A program made the position numbers and the translations under genes. A DNA stretch of 64,000 nt from Mycolicibacterium rutilum (GTDB taxonomy: Bacteria > Actinomycetota > Actinomycetes > Mycobacteriales > Mycobacteriaceae), in assembly GCF_900108565.1 (NCBI RefSeq), contig NZ_LT629971.1:1302001-1366000 (forward strand), given 5' to 3'. Positions within the stretch are counted from its first letter, which is position 1. Each line of letters begins with the position of its first letter. Shown one piece after another: positions 1-8,651 of the stretch. Under the pieces are notes generated by a model that saw only the letters and a list, made by a program, of their open reading frames with translations, made no database searches and was not told the DNA's origin.

Positions 1-45
1 CTCTTCCCCAACGACTGGGCCCACAGTGCCATCATTCTCGAGTGA
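1..45 (+). CDS. 3' end of an upstream CDS (partial)
   Basis: The first 45 bases read in frame as the last 14 residues of a protein (LFPNDWAHSAIILE) and end in TGA. That TGA overlaps the GTG start of the next gene in a GTGA junction, the usual sign of translational coupling. Too little is visible to name the product. Confidence 0.5.
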   Translation, partial: LFPNDWAHSAIILE

Positions 46-743
46 CCTCGAGAGCAGGGACGAAGACTGACGGCAGGCCGGCTATCCGCCTGGCGGCGAT
101 CTCATCCTTCGGCGCGGCGATAATTCACTTCGCGGTCATGCCCACACATTGGCAAGCGTGGACGCAATCCGGAGTGTTTTTCGCCTCCATCGCGATGTTT
201 CAAGTGTTGTGGGCATTCCTGGTGTCGCGACGCCCGATGCCGGCAGTGTTCGCCGCAGGCATCCTGGCCAATGTCGCTGCGGCGGCGCTCTGGGTGATGT
301 CGCGGACCGCGGGCGTACCCTTTGGCCCGCACTCGGGACAGTCAGAAGCGGTTGATACTGCAGGTCTTTGCGCTCTCCTACTTGAGTGTTATGTCGTCAT
401 GGGGGCCGGCTGGGGGTGGTATCGCGTCGAACGCGCCGATCCGATATCGCGATTCGGAAACGCGATCATCCTGGGCGGCGCCAGTGCCGTCGTTACCATC
501 GCAGCGACGCTGGGGGCAGCGTCAGGGGTGCTGCTCGACCACCACGGGTCGAGTGAGGCGGAGCAGAGCGACCATCCGTCGGCTAGTGACCATGCGGGCA
601 GCCATAGCGGTGTTCCAACTCCTGCCGCTATACCCGTGGTGGAGGCGGCTCCGAAAAGCGATTCTCCGGCCCCGGTCGAACACCCCGCTCCGGCGACGGA
701 ACTATCAGATAAAACCGCGGAGGATCACCACCACAGCGAGTGA
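42..743 (+). CDS. multi-pass membrane protein with His-rich tail
   Basis: This is a 233-residue protein with about five predicted membrane segments (roughly 15-33, 45-61, 66-87, 104-124 and 138-160). A polar tail from about residue 165 is rich in His, Asp, Ser and Pro and ends DHHHSE. The HFAVMPTHWQAW stretch near the first segment is conspicuous. The GTG start is supported by the 4-base overlap with the gene before it. I do not recognise a named family. The tail and the neighbours (Cys/Met-rich secreted protein, copper-type operators) suggest metal binding at the membrane, which is inference. Confidence 0.75.
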   Translation: MTSRAGTKTDGRPAIRLAAISSFGAAIIHFAVMPTHWQAWTQSGVFFASIAMFQVLWAFLVSRRPMPAVFAAGILANVAAAALWVMSRTAGVPFGPHSGQSEAVDTAGLCALLLECYVVMGAGWGWYRVERADPISRFGNAIILGGASAVVTIAATLGAASGVLLDHHGSSEAEQSDHPSASDHAGSHSGVPTPAAIPVVEAAPKSDSPAPVEHPAPATELSDKTAEDHHHSE

Positions 744-769
744 GTGATCCAGCCGCACAGCAAAAGCAG

Positions 770-1336
770 CTACATCCGATCGCGACAGTGCGGGCACGGC
801 ATTTCCATAGCGGCGCACATCGGGCATTTGTCCATCGACATCGGCATCTGCATGGCTTGGTCGCAGCACCACATTAAGTGGCGGCCGTTTCCGTCGGCAT
901 AGAGTACAGCCATCGGATCTGCCCCCACGATGTCGAAATAGACCTTGCCGGTAGAGCTTTGGCCTTGTGCCAGTGTGGTGGCGGGCAGCCCTTCCGGGGT
1001 TGCGATCTGCCACAGGACGGGGTGCCGCTGACCGTCGATTGGAACGGCGTACAGGTTGGGGATGATGGGTGTAACGGTGCCGGTGACTGCGCGCACTGTC
1101 GCCGAGCTTTCCCAGAGCTGACCCCGCGGGGTATATCCCGGCAGGATAGTCGCCGACTTCTGAAGGTCGGCCACAGTCCACTCCTGGACTACCGCACCCC
1201 CGGCATCGACGATCTGTTGCGCTGAACCGAATTTATGGGGGCAATGCTTCGTGGCGGCCGCTGGGGCAGCGAACGCTATTGCTCCAGCGACGAATGCGGC
1301 GGCGAGCGTCGCGGTGAGCACTGTTAGGAGTCGCAA
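770..1336 (-). CDS. secreted protein with Cys/Met/His-rich C-terminal tail
   Basis: I place the start at a TTG (1334-1336). An AGGAG box lies just upstream, and this start gives a clean signal peptide (residues 1-28, ending APAAA); upstream codons in the same frame do not look coding. The mature protein is about 160 residues. Its last 35 residues carry WCCDQ, CPMC and CPHC and several Met and His residues, a likely soft-metal site. The gene is convergent with the His-tailed membrane protein. A BlaI-type dyad (1400-1420) lies 64 bases upstream. Family unknown to me. Confidence 0.7.
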   Translation of the reverse strand: MRLLTVLTATLAAAFVAGAIAFAAPAAATKHCPHKFGSAQQIVDAGGAVVQEWTVADLQKSATILPGYTPRGQLWESSATVRAVTGTVTPIIPNLYAVPIDGQRHPVLWQIATPEGLPATTLAQGQSSTGKVYFDIVGADPMAVLYADGNGRHLMWCCDQAMQMPMSMDKCPMCAAMEMPCPHCRDRM

Positions 1337-1399
1337 GCAACCTCTCCTTTCAAGAGAATTGGCGAGCAGCACAAAATCAGGCGCGGACAGCTCGCTTAA

Positions 1400-1420
1400 T
1401 ACTACGTACTGGGATAGTAG
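1400..1420. promoter_or_regulatory. BlaI-type dyad upstream of the Cys-rich secreted protein
   Basis: TACTACGTACT is followed by GATAGTAG, so CTAC and GTAG arms face each other. It contains the CTACGTA core shared by the other dyads listed here and lies 64 bases before the TTG start. Assignment to BlaI is by pattern only. Confidence 0.55.
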
Positions 1421-1517
1421 ATGAGTGTTGATTTCGGATGGTGGCGCCTCGATGGGGCGCGAGAGGCGCGAAGAGCGAGTCGGCGAATGGGCGAGACCCA
1501 CGCGAGGCCCGAACGGT

Positions 1518-2231
1518 TCAGGCATGACACGTGCATGGCGCCGCCGCACTGCTGCTGAATTCCTGTTGGCCCGCTCCGTTGCCGTCCGGCCGCCAGTCGA
1601 ACGGGAAGTGCTTGCTGGAGGCGCCTTGATAGTCGCGCGACCACTCGAACCCGACAGCGTGATCGCGCTCGACGACCCCCCACGTGGCGACCTGGCCGGG
1701 ACCGACCTCGGCGCCCGGCGGGTTGGCGGTGGTCACGCGACGGTTGAGATCAGAGGTGGGTCCGGTTAGCGCTGCGACGCGGACATCGACCTTGCCGGGG
1801 ATTTCGGCGCGCCAGTAGGCCAGGTCATCTGCTGCATCGAAGGTAATCGGCGCGTACTCGATGCCGCGCAAATCCGCGATCAGGCTTGCGAATTCGGCTG
1901 GCCAGCCGCCTTCCTGTCCGGTAAAGATGCGCTCTAGGGCCTCACGCTGGGCGGCGTCGGCGTCGGCATCAATGTAGAACATCAGCTTCATCATGGCGTT
2001 GGGATCGCCGACCCACATGTTGCCGGTGAACTCCCCGAGGGAAACGACGTTGAGTCCCCCCAGATCTACCGGACCGAAGTGGCCTGCCCGGATATGCCAT
2101 ACGAGGGTGAACAGGCAGTCACCGTGGGTGGGCTCTTGAGCGAAGGTGCATGGGCAGGGCAGCTTGCAGCTACACACGTCGAACCAGTCACCACGCAGAT
2201 GCCAGTCGGTGGTTGTCGAGATTGTTTTCAT
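1518..2231 (-). CDS. DUF1326 family protein
   Basis: This 237-residue protein matches DUF1326 as I know it: a short start, then WFDVCSCKLPCPCTF with four clustered Cys near residues 20-28, and a conserved GDC..LVWHI segment. The C-terminus also ends in Cys (APCTCHA). The function of the family is not established; the Cys cluster suggests metal or thiol chemistry. A good Shine-Dalgarno (AAAGG) precedes the ATG. It is divergent from a rhodanese lipoprotein, and two CsoR-type palindromes lie between them. Confidence 0.85.
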   Translation of the reverse strand: MKTISTTTDWHLRGDWFDVCSCKLPCPCTFAQEPTHGDCLFTLVWHIRAGHFGPVDLGGLNVVSLGEFTGNMWVGDPNAMMKLMFYIDADADAAQREALERIFTGQEGGWPAEFASLIADLRGIEYAPITFDAADDLAYWRAEIPGKVDVRVAALTGPTSDLNRRVTTANPPGAEVGPGQVATWGVVERDHAVGFEWSRDYQGASSKHFPFDWRPDGNGAGQQEFSSSAAAPCTCHA

Positions 2232-2250
2232 CGTTCAAACCTTTCGTTGT

Positions 2251-2267
2251 ATACCCCATGGGGGTAT
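2251..2267. promoter_or_regulatory. CsoR/CstR-type operator
   Basis: ATACCCCATGGGGGTAT is an almost perfect A/T-C-G-A/T palindrome of the kind bound by CsoR-family repressors. It lies 20 bases upstream of the DUF1326 start. Confidence 0.75.
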
Positions 2268-2308
2268 CGGGCGGGTTGACCATATCCCCATGAGCGCTTC
2301 TCCACAAG

Positions 2309-2323
2309 TACCCCCAGGGGGTA
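2309..2323. promoter_or_regulatory. CsoR/CstR-type operator
   Basis: TACCCCCAGGGGGTA is a perfect palindrome around a single central base. It lies 10 bases upstream of the rhodanese lipoprotein start and overlaps its likely promoter. Confidence 0.75.
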
Positions 2324-2333
2324 TATTTATGTC

Positions 2334-2846
2334 ATGAGTGAATCGGTGTGCCCCAGGCGTGTCGAGGGGTCACAAACCTCGCTTCGACGTGCGGTGAGGA
2401 CCGGGTCGGCGTCCCGGCTGCTTGCAGCAGTTCTGGCAGCAGTCGGCGCGCTTGCCCTAACCGCGTGTGCATCGGACGGCCCATCCCCGCCCGCACCTGC
2501 AGCGCCGACGTCGCAGGCCCCGGCCTCGGGTGCGGCCCGGTTGGTAGATCCCGGCGAGTTCGCCGCGGTGATCGCTGAGCCTGATCGGGTGACGGTGAAC
2601 GTCCATGTGCCATTTGAGGGCGACATCCCGGGCACGGACCTGTCGATACCGTTCGATCAGATCACCGCACAGGCTGGTTGGCTGCCAGCCAATCGTGACA
2701 CCGGGTTGGCGATCTATTGTCGGTCTGGGCCAATGAGTGCGACCGCGGCGGAGACGCTTCGCGATCTCGGCTACACCGATGTCGTCGAACTTCGCGGGGG
2801 CATGCGCGCTTGGCAAGCCGACGGCCGCGAATTGGTCGGCATCTGA
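2334..2846 (+). CDS. lipoprotein with a rhodanese domain
   Basis: The 170-residue product has a lipobox LTAC (Cys45) after a hydrophobic stretch, a Pro/Ala linker, and one rhodanese domain. The active-site loop is YCRSGPMS (Cys near 129), and the domain ends with the usual GGMRAW motif. It should be a surface-anchored sulfurtransferase handling persulfide sulfur. The ATG at 2334 follows the CsoR-type operator by 10 bases, but a GTG at 2394 would give a more usual signal peptide length, so the start is uncertain. Confidence 0.85.
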   Translation: MSESVCPRRVEGSQTSLRRAVRTGSASRLLAAVLAAVGALALTACASDGPSPPAPAAPTSQAPASGAARLVDPGEFAAVIAEPDRVTVNVHVPFEGDIPGTDLSIPFDQITAQAGWLPANRDTGLAIYCRSGPMSATAAETLRDLGYTDVVELRGGMRAWQADGRELVGI

Positions 2847-2925
2847 TGACGGTCGAGCACTCGGGGCTACCACCGGGTAGACCCCGACGTTCAGGCCGGT
2901 ATCAACGTGATAGCCGCGCAGACTA

Positions 2926-4188
2926 TTACGCAGGAGTCATTGCATCGAGGGACTTTGGTGCCTGTAGCCGGCCGGCGCGGTCTAGGCGGTACAGGGTGAG
3001 CGCCGCGATCAGGCCGATGACGACCAATCCGATCCACGTCAGCTCGGGCATCCCGGCGTCGGAAGCTTTTTGCATGAGCGTTCCGGTGGCGAGGTTGCCG
3101 ACGAGGATGCCGATTCCGACGATGGTGTTGTAGAAGCCGTAATGTGTGCCGACGAGCCGGCCACCGGCCAGTGAGACGACGGTGTCCATTTCGAACGGGA
3201 ACACCGCAGCCGATCCGATGGCAAGCACCGCAGCGCCGACGAGAAGCGCACTGATGGCGGCGATTTGGCCGGCACGCCGATCATCGGGCAGCACGGCCAT
3301 GGGTATGAATGACGCCGCGAGGACCAGCATACCGATCACCAGTGAGTGTCCTGGTCCCCACCACTTAGCGAACCATCGGGTGATCCTGAGCTGACCAGCG
3401 ACGGCGATCAGGCCGGAGATGACGAATACGCCTGCCACTACGGCGGTTTCAGCATTGGGCACCAGGTTCTTGGCGTGCAGCGGCAGCGCCAGATAGACCT
3501 GAAAGGACAGCACGTAGGAGCCGATCATCGCCACGGCGAACAGCAGGAATGAGCGGTTGGCCAGTACAGTGCGCCAGTCGTCGAGCACCGACGTGCCATG
3601 TTCGGTCGGAGAGGCCTTGCGTTGTGGCAGAGCGAAAAGTTGCGCGACGGTCAAAGCTGCGAAAACCCCCGCAGCGGCCGCGGCGGCGATGCGGAAGTCG
3701 AGCGCCATCAGCGCCAGTCCCACGAGCGGACCGGCGAGGATCCCTCCTTGGTAGAAGATGTTGAACAACGCGAAGGCTTCGACCCGGCGTGGGCCGGCCT
3801 CGGCGGCAAGATAGGCGCGCACCGCTGGGTTGAACAATGCTCCGGCGAAACCCGTTGCTGCTGAAGCGATCACCATTGCCGGCAGCGAATCGGCAATCAC
3901 CAGAAGCCCGAATCCCGCGGTGCGCAGCAGGCAGCCGGCAACGATGAGCGGCTTGTATCCGATGCGATCGGCCAATGTGCCGCCGATGATGAACATGCCC
4001 TGCTGGGAGAAGTTGCGCACGCCCAGCACCAGACCGATGGCCCATGCGGCCAGCCCGAGCGGCCCGGCGAGGTAGCCGGCCAGATACGGCATCAACATGT
4101 AGAAGCCAAGGTTGATGCCGAACTGATTGATCATCAGCAGCCGGCTCGGCCATCCGAAACTGCGGAATTCGGTGAGGAAGCCCGTCAT
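2926..4188 (-). CDS. MFS transporter
   Basis: This 420-residue protein has about 12 membrane segments. The [14 protein letters not shown] loop after the second segments is the major-facilitator signature between helices 2 and 3. I start it at the ATG that overlaps the stop of the PLP enzyme gene (ATGA, 4185-4188), which implies coupled translation. It is probably a drug or metabolite exporter. The partner enzyme makes export of a sulfur amino acid or related product possible, but that is inference. Confidence 0.88.
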   Translation of the reverse strand: MTGFLTEFRSFGWPSRLLMINQFGINLGFYMLMPYLAGYLAGPLGLAAWAIGLVLGVRNFSQQGMFIIGGTLADRIGYKPLIVAGCLLRTAGFGLLVIADSLPAMVIASAATGFAGALFNPAVRAYLAAEAGPRRVEAFALFNIFYQGGILAGPLVGLALMALDFRIAAAAAAGVFAALTVAQLFALPQRKASPTEHGTSVLDDWRTVLANRSFLLFAVAMIGSYVLSFQVYLALPLHAKNLVPNAETAVVAGVFVISGLIAVAGQLRITRWFAKWWGPGHSLVIGMLVLAASFIPMAVLPDDRRAGQIAAISALLVGAAVLAIGSAAVFPFEMDTVVSLAGGRLVGTHYGFYNTIVGIGILVGNLATGTLMQKASDAGMPELTWIGLVVIGLIAALTLYRLDRAGRLQAPKSLDAMTPA

Positions 4189-5294
4189 CGCGGTGCCTTG
4201 ACCGGATCTACCACCCTGGGGCACCGTGTCCAGGAGTCCACCACATGCTGTGTGGGGTCATCGATGAGCGCCGGCTCAGCGGGCGGCGCTATGTCATGGA
4301 GATTGTGCTTGCGGCAGTAGTCGTCGTTGTAGATGGTGTCGAAGTAGCGTTGCGGGCCGTCCGGGAAGATCGCGGCGATCGTTGTGTCTTCGGGGCGGGT
4401 CTGCGCCGCCCAGCCGGCGACCAGGGCAACGGCGCCCACGCTCCATCCGCCGCTGGCGTAGTGGGTGGCGGCCAGCGTGCGGCATGCCCAGACGGCTTCG
4501 GCCGGGGCGACCCAGTGGACTTCGGTGAAGGCGTCGTAGTCCACGTTGCGTGGATAGATGCTCGACCCCAGCCCGCGCATCAGTCGTGCGGTTGCCGGTT
4601 GACCGAAGATCGTGGAGCCCACCGTGTCGACACCGATCAGTTGCATGTGGGGATTGAATTCCCGCAGCACGCGAGCCACGCCGGCCGAGTGCCCCCCGGT
4701 GCCGACCGAGCACACCAGTAAGTCGATGTGGCCGAGTTGCGCCTGCACCTCGAGAGCAAGCCCGCGGTATGCGTCGACGTTGTCGGGGTTGTTGTACTGA
4801 TCGGGATACCAGGCGGATTCGTCGGTGGCGAGGATCTGCATCACCCGGTCCCGTCGCGCCTGCTGCCAGCCGCCTTCGGGGTGCGGTTCGGTCACCAAGT
4901 CGACCTCGGCGCCGTAGGCCGTCAACATCCGCTGAATGATCGGTTCCATTCCAGGATCGGTCACGAGCGTGACGGGGTGGTGGTGCACGGTTCCGGCCAG
5001 TGCCAGGCCCAATCCCAGTGTTCCGCTTGTTGATTCGACGATCCGGCCATCGGGGCGCAGGGCACCGGTGGCGCGCGCTCGTTCCACCATGTACATCGCC
5101 GGGCGGTCTTTCATCCCGCCGGGGTTGAAGCCTTCGAGCTTGGCCCAGAAACCTCGACCGGGCGAGGTGAAGGGCTCGGCGATGCGCAGCACCGGTGTGT
5201 GGCCGACCATTGTGCCGGGCCGGTCATAACGGCCGAGGCATCGCTGTCGAGGGTTGTGAAGTTCAAGGTTGCGAACGGACAGGGCGTGATTCAT
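4185..5294 (-). CDS. PLP-dependent cysteine synthase-family enzyme
   Basis: This 369-residue fold-type II PLP enzyme has the Schiff-base lysine in [10 protein letters not shown] (Lys62), the substrate loop STSGTLG and the glycine-rich phosphate loop GTGGHSAGV. It resembles the mycobacterial cysteine synthase/desulfhydrase family typified by Cds1, rather than the biosynthetic CysK. Likely chemistry is beta-elimination or replacement on cysteine, giving or using sulfide. It is followed by an overlapping MFS gene. A link to the persulfide genes elsewhere in the window is plausible. Confidence 0.87.
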   Translation of the reverse strand: MNHALSVRNLELHNPRQRCLGRYDRPGTMVGHTPVLRIAEPFTSPGRGFWAKLEGFNPGGMKDRPAMYMVERARATGALRPDGRIVESTSGTLGLGLALAGTVHHHPVTLVTDPGMEPIIQRMLTAYGAEVDLVTEPHPEGGWQQARRDRVMQILATDESAWYPDQYNNPDNVDAYRGLALEVQAQLGHIDLLVCSVGTGGHSAGVARVLREFNPHMQLIGVDTVGSTIFGQPATARLMRGLGSSIYPRNVDYDAFTEVHWVAPAEAVWACRTLAATHYASGGWSVGAVALVAGWAAQTRPEDTTIAAIFPDGPQRYFDTIYNDDYCRKHNLHDIAPPAEPALIDDPTQHVVDSWTRCPRVVDPVKAPR

Positions 5295-5406
5295 GGAAGT
5301 ACATCGCTTCTGCTTCGAGCGGCGCGCCGTCCGGCGCGCAGCAGCTGAAAGGGACGGCGGTCACCGACCCCGCCGCAGCGAGGCAGCGTGGTCTGGCGCC
5401 ACCGGA

Positions 5407-5820
5407 TCAGCAGCGTGCGATACACAGCCGGGTGAGCCTCACCCGACCGGAAATAACTGTCGCTAGCGGCCGTGGCGGACCACGCACCACAGCCAGTGTC
5501 GATTGACTCCATAGTGAAGCCGCGACGGCCAAAGCGGCGATCAGCCCCAACGCGATCAGTATGGTCGATGTGCGCGGCAGCACTCCCTCGGCGACTGTGT
5601 CCGGCAGTAGCGGCACCGATCCATCGCTGATATGCGGATGCTCAATGACCACGGAATGGTCGGGAAGAAGGTCAGAAGACAGGGCATGCGGCCCGTGAGC
5701 AGAGGGCTGGTCTCCTATTGGCAACGCCCACTCAGCGGCAACAACGACGACCCAAGACGCCAGCACCAGCGCAATCAATGCGCGGGTTCGCGTCCCGAGA
5801 AAGCCCACGTTGCTGTTCAC
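5407..5820 (-). CDS. LpqS-like small membrane-anchored protein
   Basis: With a GTG start at 5818-5820 the product is 137 residues: an N-terminal hydrophobic segment (RALIALVLASWVVVVAAEW), a His-containing middle, a second hydrophobic segment and a C-terminal RGPPRP...LTRLCIAR motif. That pattern matches my memory of mycobacterial LpqS, a copper-responsive exported protein. No clear Shine-Dalgarno is visible, so the start rests on length and on the signal segment. Longer starts up to 6009 exist in this frame, but their residues look non-coding. Confidence 0.6.
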   Translation of the reverse strand: MNSNVGFLGTRTRALIALVLASWVVVVAAEWALPIGDQPSAHGPHALSSDLLPDHSVVIEHPHISDGSVPLLPDTVAEGVLPRTSTILIALGLIAALAVAASLWSQSTLAVVRGPPRPLATVISGRVRLTRLCIARC

Positions 5821-6019
5821 AATGGTGCCAAATGTAGCAGCGGATCGCGCGTCGGTTCGGCGCCCACGAACTCGACGCATAGTCGTTACCGCGCCGCGAT
5901 AGGGCCGTCGCCAGCGACGGTGCGTCGATCCGGACGCTCGTTGCATCGAACCCGACGAGTGCAGGCGGGCAACCGCAGCAGAACACTGTGCATTCGCCAA
6001 CATGGTCATCGGCGCCTCG

Positions 6020-6700
6020 TCATGTCAGATCATGCCCCGTCGCGCCTATCGCCGATGTTGAATGCCCAGACTCGGTGTCAGGGCGTGTCAGCTGGTCGGC
6101 GAGCGACACCACCAAGCCACCCAGCATGAATGCGGTGATCGCGGCGACAAGGGTGGCGGTACTGAAAGCGGGGATGTACCGCCTCGCCCCCGTCGGCGCG
6201 CTGGCGCCGTGGTGATACTGGTGCGTCAGCGCATGTCCTTTGCCCCTGCCCAGCAGGTAGCGGTTCACCGGGTAGGCAGCGACGAAGGCGGCCCCGAGCG
6301 CGATTATCATGCCCACCCAGAAGACCGGATTCACCAGGCCCGCGTTCATGGCGCCGGGTATGACCGCCATGACGGCGTTGTCGACGATCTCCATCGTCAG
6401 GATCGACAGCGTGTCGGCGGCCAGCACCACACTCAGTGCTGTCCCCAGTGCGAGACCCGCGCGCAGCAGCGGCATGGTTGAAAGGGTGTAGCCGAATAAG
6501 AAGGCCAACCCAACGGCCAGCGCAATCGTGCCCACGTTGCTTAAGCCCAAAGCGGTGCCGATGATCAGGCCGACGATCTCGCCGATGGCACACCCGGTCA
6601 GGCAGTGCAGCGTCGCGCTGAGGGCCATCGTGTTTGTGCTGCCATCGTGTTCTTGATGAGTATGACCACTGGGTTCGTGGTCGTGAGTGTGGACGGTCAT
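6020..6700 (-). CDS. DUF4396 membrane protein
   Basis: From the ATG at 6700 the protein is 226 residues. It has a His-rich cytoplasmic start (THDHEPSGHTHQEHDG) and about six membrane segments with GCAIGE, GAMNAG and YPVNRYLLGRG motifs typical of DUF4396. The function is not established. The His cluster and the two CsoR-type sites in its 230-base leader suggest a role in metal or sulfur handling. I rejected the longer open frame up to 7096 because the extra residues do not look coding. Confidence 0.8.
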   Translation of the reverse strand: MTVHTHDHEPSGHTHQEHDGSTNTMALSATLHCLTGCAIGEIVGLIIGTALGLSNVGTIALAVGLAFLFGYTLSTMPLLRAGLALGTALSVVLAADTLSILTMEIVDNAVMAVIPGAMNAGLVNPVFWVGMIIALGAAFVAAYPVNRYLLGRGKGHALTHQYHHGASAPTGARRYIPAFSTATLVAAITAFMLGGLVVSLADQLTRPDTESGHSTSAIGATGHDLT

Positions 6701-6902
6701 GTCGTACTCCAGAGTTGACTGTGGAAGGTGTGGCGGTATTGGCTGATCGATGAGGTCCCTCCAGGTAATAGCCCGTGAACGGCGTATTCCCATTGCGTGT
6801 TTGAGCAACCCGAATCGTCGTGAACCGTGGTGTTTGCGGTGCCGAGTTGGTGGATGTCGCCGGCAGCGCCCATGCAGACCTGATCTTGCTCCTCCGATTC
6901 CC

Positions 6903-6922
6903 GTACACCCCCCAGGGGTAAT
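6903..6922. promoter_or_regulatory. CsoR-type operator (weaker copy)
   Basis: GTACACCCCCCAGGGGTAAT is an imperfect copy of the adjacent palindrome. Confidence 0.5.
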
Positions 6923-6928
6923 CGCCTG

Positions 6929-6947
6929 TATACCCCACAGGGGTATA
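6929..6947. promoter_or_regulatory. CsoR-type operator
   Basis: TATACCCCACAGGGGTATA has perfect 8-base arms around ACA. It is the strongest CsoR-type site in the window and lies about 230 bases upstream of the DUF4396 start. Confidence 0.75.
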
Positions 6948-7153
6948 TGATGCAAGGACTCCCCCCCTCGATGAGTACCCTCGCGCCTACCCGGGGCGCC
7001 GCCACCAGGCTGCTGAAGGTGCTTCGAATCAAAGGTTCTGGGAGCGTGCGCGGCAATCGGCCACGCTTCTGAGGCGGGCTGAGCCGTGCCTGTCACCCGG
7101 GAGGGAGATGACCACTTGCAAGTCCCTGAGGGGTACTGCCGGATCTGTGACTA

Positions 7154-7170
7154 CCCCTGTTTCACAGGGG
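7154..7170. other. short stem-loop
   Basis: CCCCTG and CAGGGG pair perfectly across a 5-base loop. There is no U-tract, so it is not an obvious terminator. The role is unknown. Confidence 0.3.
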
Positions 7171-7356
7171 CGTGGGATCTTTGGGAGGTCGGCCTTTTGC
7201 CCGGAGATTTTCCGTGTCAGCACCACTGCTGTTACTCGCTGTAGCCAAACCGTGACGGACACTTGATCGAATTGCTAACACGCCCTTGCGTATTCATTCG
7301 CTGCGCCACCCATAGCATCAATTGACACAGTCGAAATTTCGAGGGAGCCCGAGACG

Positions 7357-8226
7357 ATGCGTGGGGTTGTTCGGTATGTTCTTGCCGCGATCACGATTCC
7401 TGCGAGTGTGGTCATGGGTCCGGTCGATACAAGCATCGCGGCAACGAAGCAGCCGTCGGGGAATAGCATCGCGTCTGTTTCACCGACGCGGGACGCGGTC
7501 GTTGGCGTCGCACACCCCGTGGTCGTGACCTTCGGCGGGCCAGTCTCCGACAGGCGCGCAACCGAACGTGCCCTCGACATCACTTCGTCGCCCGCGATGA
7601 CCGGTGAATTCGACTGGCTCGCAGACAACGTCGTTCAATGGGTTCCCAATCAATTCTGGCCTGCTAACAGCGCGATAGCGCTATCTGTGGGCGGGATGAA
7701 GACGAACTTCGCGACGGGTCCCGCTGTGGTCGGCGTTGCCAAGACCGCGGATCACACATTCACCGTGACTATCGACGGCGTGGAGGCGGCCGTGCTCCCA
7801 GCGCCACACCACCGTCCCAACTGGGGAAAGCCGGGCGTGTTCCCAGCTTCGATGGGTCGCCCTGAGTACCCCACACCCGTAGGTACCTACACCGTCTTGG
7901 CGAAAGAGCGCGACGTGGTGATGGATTCGAGCAGCGTCGGCATCCCCGTCGACTCGCCCGACGGTTATCTACTCGACGTGGAATACGCCGTCCGTTTCAC
8001 CAGACGTGGCCTCTTCGTGCATTCAGCTCCGTGGGCGATCAATTCGCTCGGCTATGAGAACGTCAGCCACGGGTGTATCAGCCTCAGCCCTGAGGATGCC
8101 GAATGGTACTTCAACACGGTCAACATCGGTGACCCGATAATCGTGCAGGAGAACAGCATAGAAGTTCCTCGATCGGTACCCGCGCCGGAAAACGGAGTTG
8201 AAGTTCCTCGCGTAATCCCCCGCTGA
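7357..8226 (+). CDS. L,D-transpeptidase (single Ig-like domain)
   Basis: The 289-residue product has a signal peptide (about residues 1-28), an Ig-like domain (about 40-130) and a YkuD catalytic domain. The active site reads HSAPW followed by SHGCISL, with the nucleophile at about Cys240 and His238 beside it. Such enzymes form 3-3 (mDAP-mDAP) crosslinks in mycobacterial peptidoglycan and are inhibited by carbapenems. There is no lipobox, so it is secreted or signal-anchored. A Pro-rich tail ends the protein. No BlaI-type dyad is visible upstream. Confidence 0.92.
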   Translation: MRGVVRYVLAAITIPASVVMGPVDTSIAATKQPSGNSIASVSPTRDAVVGVAHPVVVTFGGPVSDRRATERALDITSSPAMTGEFDWLADNVVQWVPNQFWPANSAIALSVGGMKTNFATGPAVVGVAKTADHTFTVTIDGVEAAVLPAPHHRPNWGKPGVFPASMGRPEYPTPVGTYTVLAKERDVVMDSSSVGIPVDSPDGYLLDVEYAVRFTRRGLFVHSAPWAINSLGYENVSHGCISLSPEDAEWYFNTVNIGDPIIVQENSIEVPRSVPAPENGVEVPRVIPR

Positions 8227-8651
8227 CGAGGCCTCAACGCTGCTACAGAGAATTGTGTCGTCGTTGCAACCGGCGCCTTGGGATAACGTCCGAAAACAGC
8301 CCTTGTCTTCGGTCGGATCGTTATCCACCGACGATGATGTCGGCCAGCACCAATTAGGTCGCGTGGGCGGGCCATTGCAAGAGGCTCCGGCCATGCCCTG
8401 GACGTTATTGCATCCGAAGCAGTTGGCCCCGCACACGTGCACAGCGCGCTTGATGCGCTTTCACTGCCACCTGCAGCCCGCGAATTCCAGCCTTGTAATT
8501 ATGTTGCCGGTGTTACTAATGATGCATTTGTGAGCTACGCTGATCTACGTACTCGCTACGTACGTGGTTGCTACTCAATGCGAACCGTCGCCAGATCCAA
8601 GGTTTGGCAGCCCGCGGCCCGCCGCTTCGACCGCCGGAAGAAAGATTCAAC
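8227..8651. other. intergenic region with BlaI-type dyads
   Basis: About 425 bases without a convincing gene. The only structure I see is the pair of CTACGTA dyads near 8541-8575. Confidence 0.55.
8541..8575. promoter_or_regulatory. double BlaI-type dyad upstream of NlpC/P60 gene
   Basis: Two CTACGTA cores (in ATCTACGTACT and GCTACGTACG) lie 13 bases apart, about 80-110 bases before the hydrolase start. A GCTACTC half-site follows. Confidence 0.6.

Larger units (their letters stand above)
6701..7356. other. long intergenic region (about 650 bp)
   Basis: I see no convincing gene. It holds two CsoR-type operators (6903-6947), which most likely serve the DUF4396 gene to the left, and a short stem-loop at 7154-7170. 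No BlaI-type dyad precedes the L,D-transpeptidase at 7357, unlike the other three L,D-transpeptidase genes. Confidence 0.6.

Noticed and set aside
7080..7340. Possible riboswitch in front of the L,D-transpeptidase, as for other actinobacterial wall enzymes
   Set aside because: I could not match conserved elements of a c-di-AMP or other known riboswitch; only one short stem-loop is visible.
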